A DNA stretch of 64,000 nucleotides, taken from Candidatus Gastranaerophilales bacterium (GTDB lineage Bacteria; Cyanobacteriota; Vampirovibrionia; Gastranaerophilales; Gastranaerophilaceae). Position numbers and translations under genes: made by a program. Where the stretch lies: contig CAJOKJ010000005.1 of NCBI GenBank assembly GCA_905235155.1, positions 1 to 64,000 of the forward strand. Reading direction: 5' to 3'. Under the pieces are notes generated by a model. That model saw nothing but the letters and a program-made list of their open reading frames with translations, was not told the DNA's origin and did no database searches. This document shows, one piece after another, positions 61,552 to 64,000 of the stretch (position 1 is the first letter of the stretch; each line of letters begins with the position of its first letter).

Positions 61552-63667
61552 ATGTCAAAAATAAACAGCAAAAGTATTATTAAATCAAATAATATAAAAA
61601 ATGGTATAGTTGAAAAAGATATGTTAAAAATAACCACTAATATTGACGATGCCATTAAAGGGGTATTTGAAAAATTAGGAACAAAAGCAAATGATTCAGT
61701 TCTTAAAATTTCAGAATTAATTGACAATGAAGAATATACAAAAGCAATAGAATTATATTTTTATAAAAGATAGTCAAGACATTTTTGATATGCTTGAAAA
61801 AATAAACATTGATAAAGTTGATAATGGTAATAAGCTTTTTGTAATACTTAACAAACTATCCATAAAAGAACATTTAAAGGATTGGGAGTATTTAAAACAA
61901 AACATTCCATTGATTATAGACAAATACAAAGAAGAATTAAGCAAAAATAAGAAACTTGAGAATTCTCTAAAATTTCAATTTGCTTATGCGATACAAAAAA
62001 TTGGGAATATAGAAACAGCACTTTTAATGTATGACGATTTACTAAAAGATAATACTCTTGATTATTCAATAAAGGCAAATATTTATGGGAATAAAGGGCT
62101 TCTAGAAAACAATATAAAATACATAGAACTTTCTGCTGATATGAGTTTGTTAGCTGGGAATATTTTTAATGCCGTTTGTTCAAAAATGATGTTAGCGGAT
62201 AAAATATTTGGCAATATGCCACAAAAATCGTTAACATTAATAGAAGAAAGTGAAAACCTTTGTAAAATTGATAATATTGACGATATAAACTTAAAATCTA
62301 GAATACAATTTAGTAAAGCATTTTACTATATGAATTGTGGACAAAATGAACTAGCTTTAAATACAATTATGGGAGTTCTAAAAACTATAAGTAGTCTTTA
62401 TGGCGATGATATTAATGAAAGAAGATACTCCTGTTATACTATTGGTCTGCAGTTAGCAAAAAATCTAAATAATAAAAAAATAGAAAAAGAATTTCAAAGT
62501 AAAATAGACAAATATAAAAAAGATATAAAAGATGAAAGTTTTAAACAACAAATTCATGCCGCAGATGCTATGAGTTTAAGAAATTTTCAAGAAATGGAAT
62601 TAATAAAACAAAATAACAATAATAATATTCTTATACAGTTTGGAACAAATGTATCAGTTGCATTATATGATTCCAGCAAAGAATTAAGTGAAAGTCTTGA
62701 ATTACTTGATGAAATCAAACGAAAAATAGATAATCCTGAATTTACTTATGATAGAAAAGCATTGTTGTATCATGCTTACGCAATATTATTTTATAAAAAT
62801 AATAAAATAGAAAAAGCTTTTGAATACTCTAAATTATCATTAAATTATAATCCTTTTGACTATACTCTAAGAAATACTTATGTTTCAAACTTAATAAAAT
62901 ATGAAAAATGGCAAGATATAGAGAATTTTAGTCAAAAACAAATTGATATATTTGGAGAGCTTCCTAACTTAATGTATTGGTATGCGAAATCAATATATAA
63001 ACAACAGCAGAGCAAAGAGAAATTATCAAAAGCTTTATCTATACTAAATAAATACAAGGATGAAATAATAGAGGAAAATAAGTCAGAATGTCAAAAAATG
63101 ATAGCAGACTTAATAAGCAATGGAATAGAACCATCAAAAGAGTATATTATTAAAAGCAAGCAACAATATGAAATATTGACACTTGATAATTTTGACCAAA
63201 AGATAGACGAATTTAAATTATATATTCAACAAAAAGGCAGAATGCGTTTTTGGAAAAATATAAATGGTAAGCATAAATTTAATAATTCACCTGAAAGTAT
63301 CGCTAAAAATGCGTTTATGGATTTTTTTAGTAGTGAATTTGGTAAAAGAATCAAAATTATAAGTGAATACGAAGTAGGGGCTGGTGCCATAGACCTCTTT
63401 ATTCAGTTTTCAGAGAATTTAAACATAATAATAGAATTAAAAATGTGTGGTGGAAACTATTCAACTAATTATGCATTAGAAGGAATTTCGCAATTAAAAC
63501 ATTACTACGAAAATTCTAACAGTACACTTTGTTATTTGATTGTATTTGATGGAAGAAAAAAACAAGGTGGAAAAATTAAAGATAATAACATTCAAAGATT
63601 TGAGTATAGTAATCAAAAATACACACTAAAAACAAGAGCAATAGATATATACCCAAAGGTTAAATAA
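61552..63667 (+). CDS. TPR-like protein with C-terminal PD-(D/E)XK-like nuclease domain; frameshifted at T5 run 61758-61762
   Basis: removing one T joins ORFs: ...DNEEYTKAIELYFIKDSQDIFDMLEKINIDK...; C-terminus SEYEVGAGAIDLFIQFSENLNIIIELKMCGG...YALEGISQLKHYYE. Confidence 0.7.
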
Positions 63668-63930
63668 TACCTCACCACCTTAAAACATTTCACGATGAGC
63701 CGATGAATGTGCTCAAATGAAATTTTTGATTTGGGTTTTTCATACCGAGAAAAATTCTACAACCGAAAACTTATGTCCACGGCCACGAAACCATAAATCA
63801 CAATGAGAGGGGCTATATGGGGTGGTATTTTAAAATTGTTACATAACTTATTCGATTTCACGAAATTCATTATAACTTTTTAACTCAAATTATTCTATTG
63901 TGTTGTAAAATGTGTTGTATTTAATAAAAA

Positions 63931-63961
63931 AGTGACTTTTAGTATTTCGCTAAAAGTCACT
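63931..63961 (-). terminator. tRNA terminator hairpin (right copy)
   Basis: agtgacttttagt-atttc-gctaaaagtcact. Confidence 0.8.
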
Positions 63962-63970
63962 TATATCAAT

Positions 63971-64000
63971 TGGTTGCGGGAGCTGGATTTGAACCAACGA
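63971..64000 (-). tRNA. 3' end of initiator tRNA-fMet, gene continues beyond the window
   Basis: reverse complement TCGTTGGTTCAAATCCAGCTCCCGCAACCA. Confidence 0.85.

Larger units (their letters stand above)
53545..64000. mobile_element. ~10.4-kb integrative element inserted in an initiator tRNA-fMet gene
   Basis: direct repeat 53545-53643 / 63902-64000 (99 aligned positions, 6 mismatches, constant offset 10357) containing the tRNA 3' end and terminator; integrase, resolvase, Rep-like and Xis-like genes inside. Confidence 0.9.
63902..64000. repeat. right attachment-site direct repeat (runs off the window)
   Basis: matches 53545-53643. Confidence 0.92.

Overview
AT-rich bacterial chromosome window. 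The prepilin-like protein and the giant LktA/filamentous-hemagglutinin-type adhesin suggest a Gastranaerophilales/Melainabacteria-like gut bacterium (inference only). Roughly 1-52 kb is ordinary chromosome: a surface-polysaccharide glycosyltransferase cluster, PFOR, class II aldolase, leuS (frameshifted as given), plsY, a fixCX pair, an orphan gatD, apt and a sugar transporter. It also holds a two-partner secretion locus with an 18.3-kb, 6109-codon TpsA gene. The TpsA C-terminus looks like a PilZ domain, and an OmpH/Skp gene follows it directly. From ~53.5 kb to the window end lies a ~10.4-kb integrative element inserted in an initiator tRNA-fMet gene. It is bounded by a >=99-bp direct repeat carrying the tRNA 3' end and its terminator. 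The element encodes a tyrosine integrase, a serine resolvase, a HUH-like Rep and an excisionase-like protein. Both ends carry defence-like cargo: (i) a CD-NTase-like nucleotidyltransferase fused to a DUF6602/PD-(D/E)XK-like domain; (ii) an FeS HhH DNA glycosylase with a small uncharacterised protein and a 2-TM protein; (iii) a TPR protein with a C-terminal PD-(D/E)XK-like nuclease domain. These are the best candidates for an undescribed system. Several genes carry single-nucleotide frameshifts, some in homopolymers, so base-level accuracy should be checked first.
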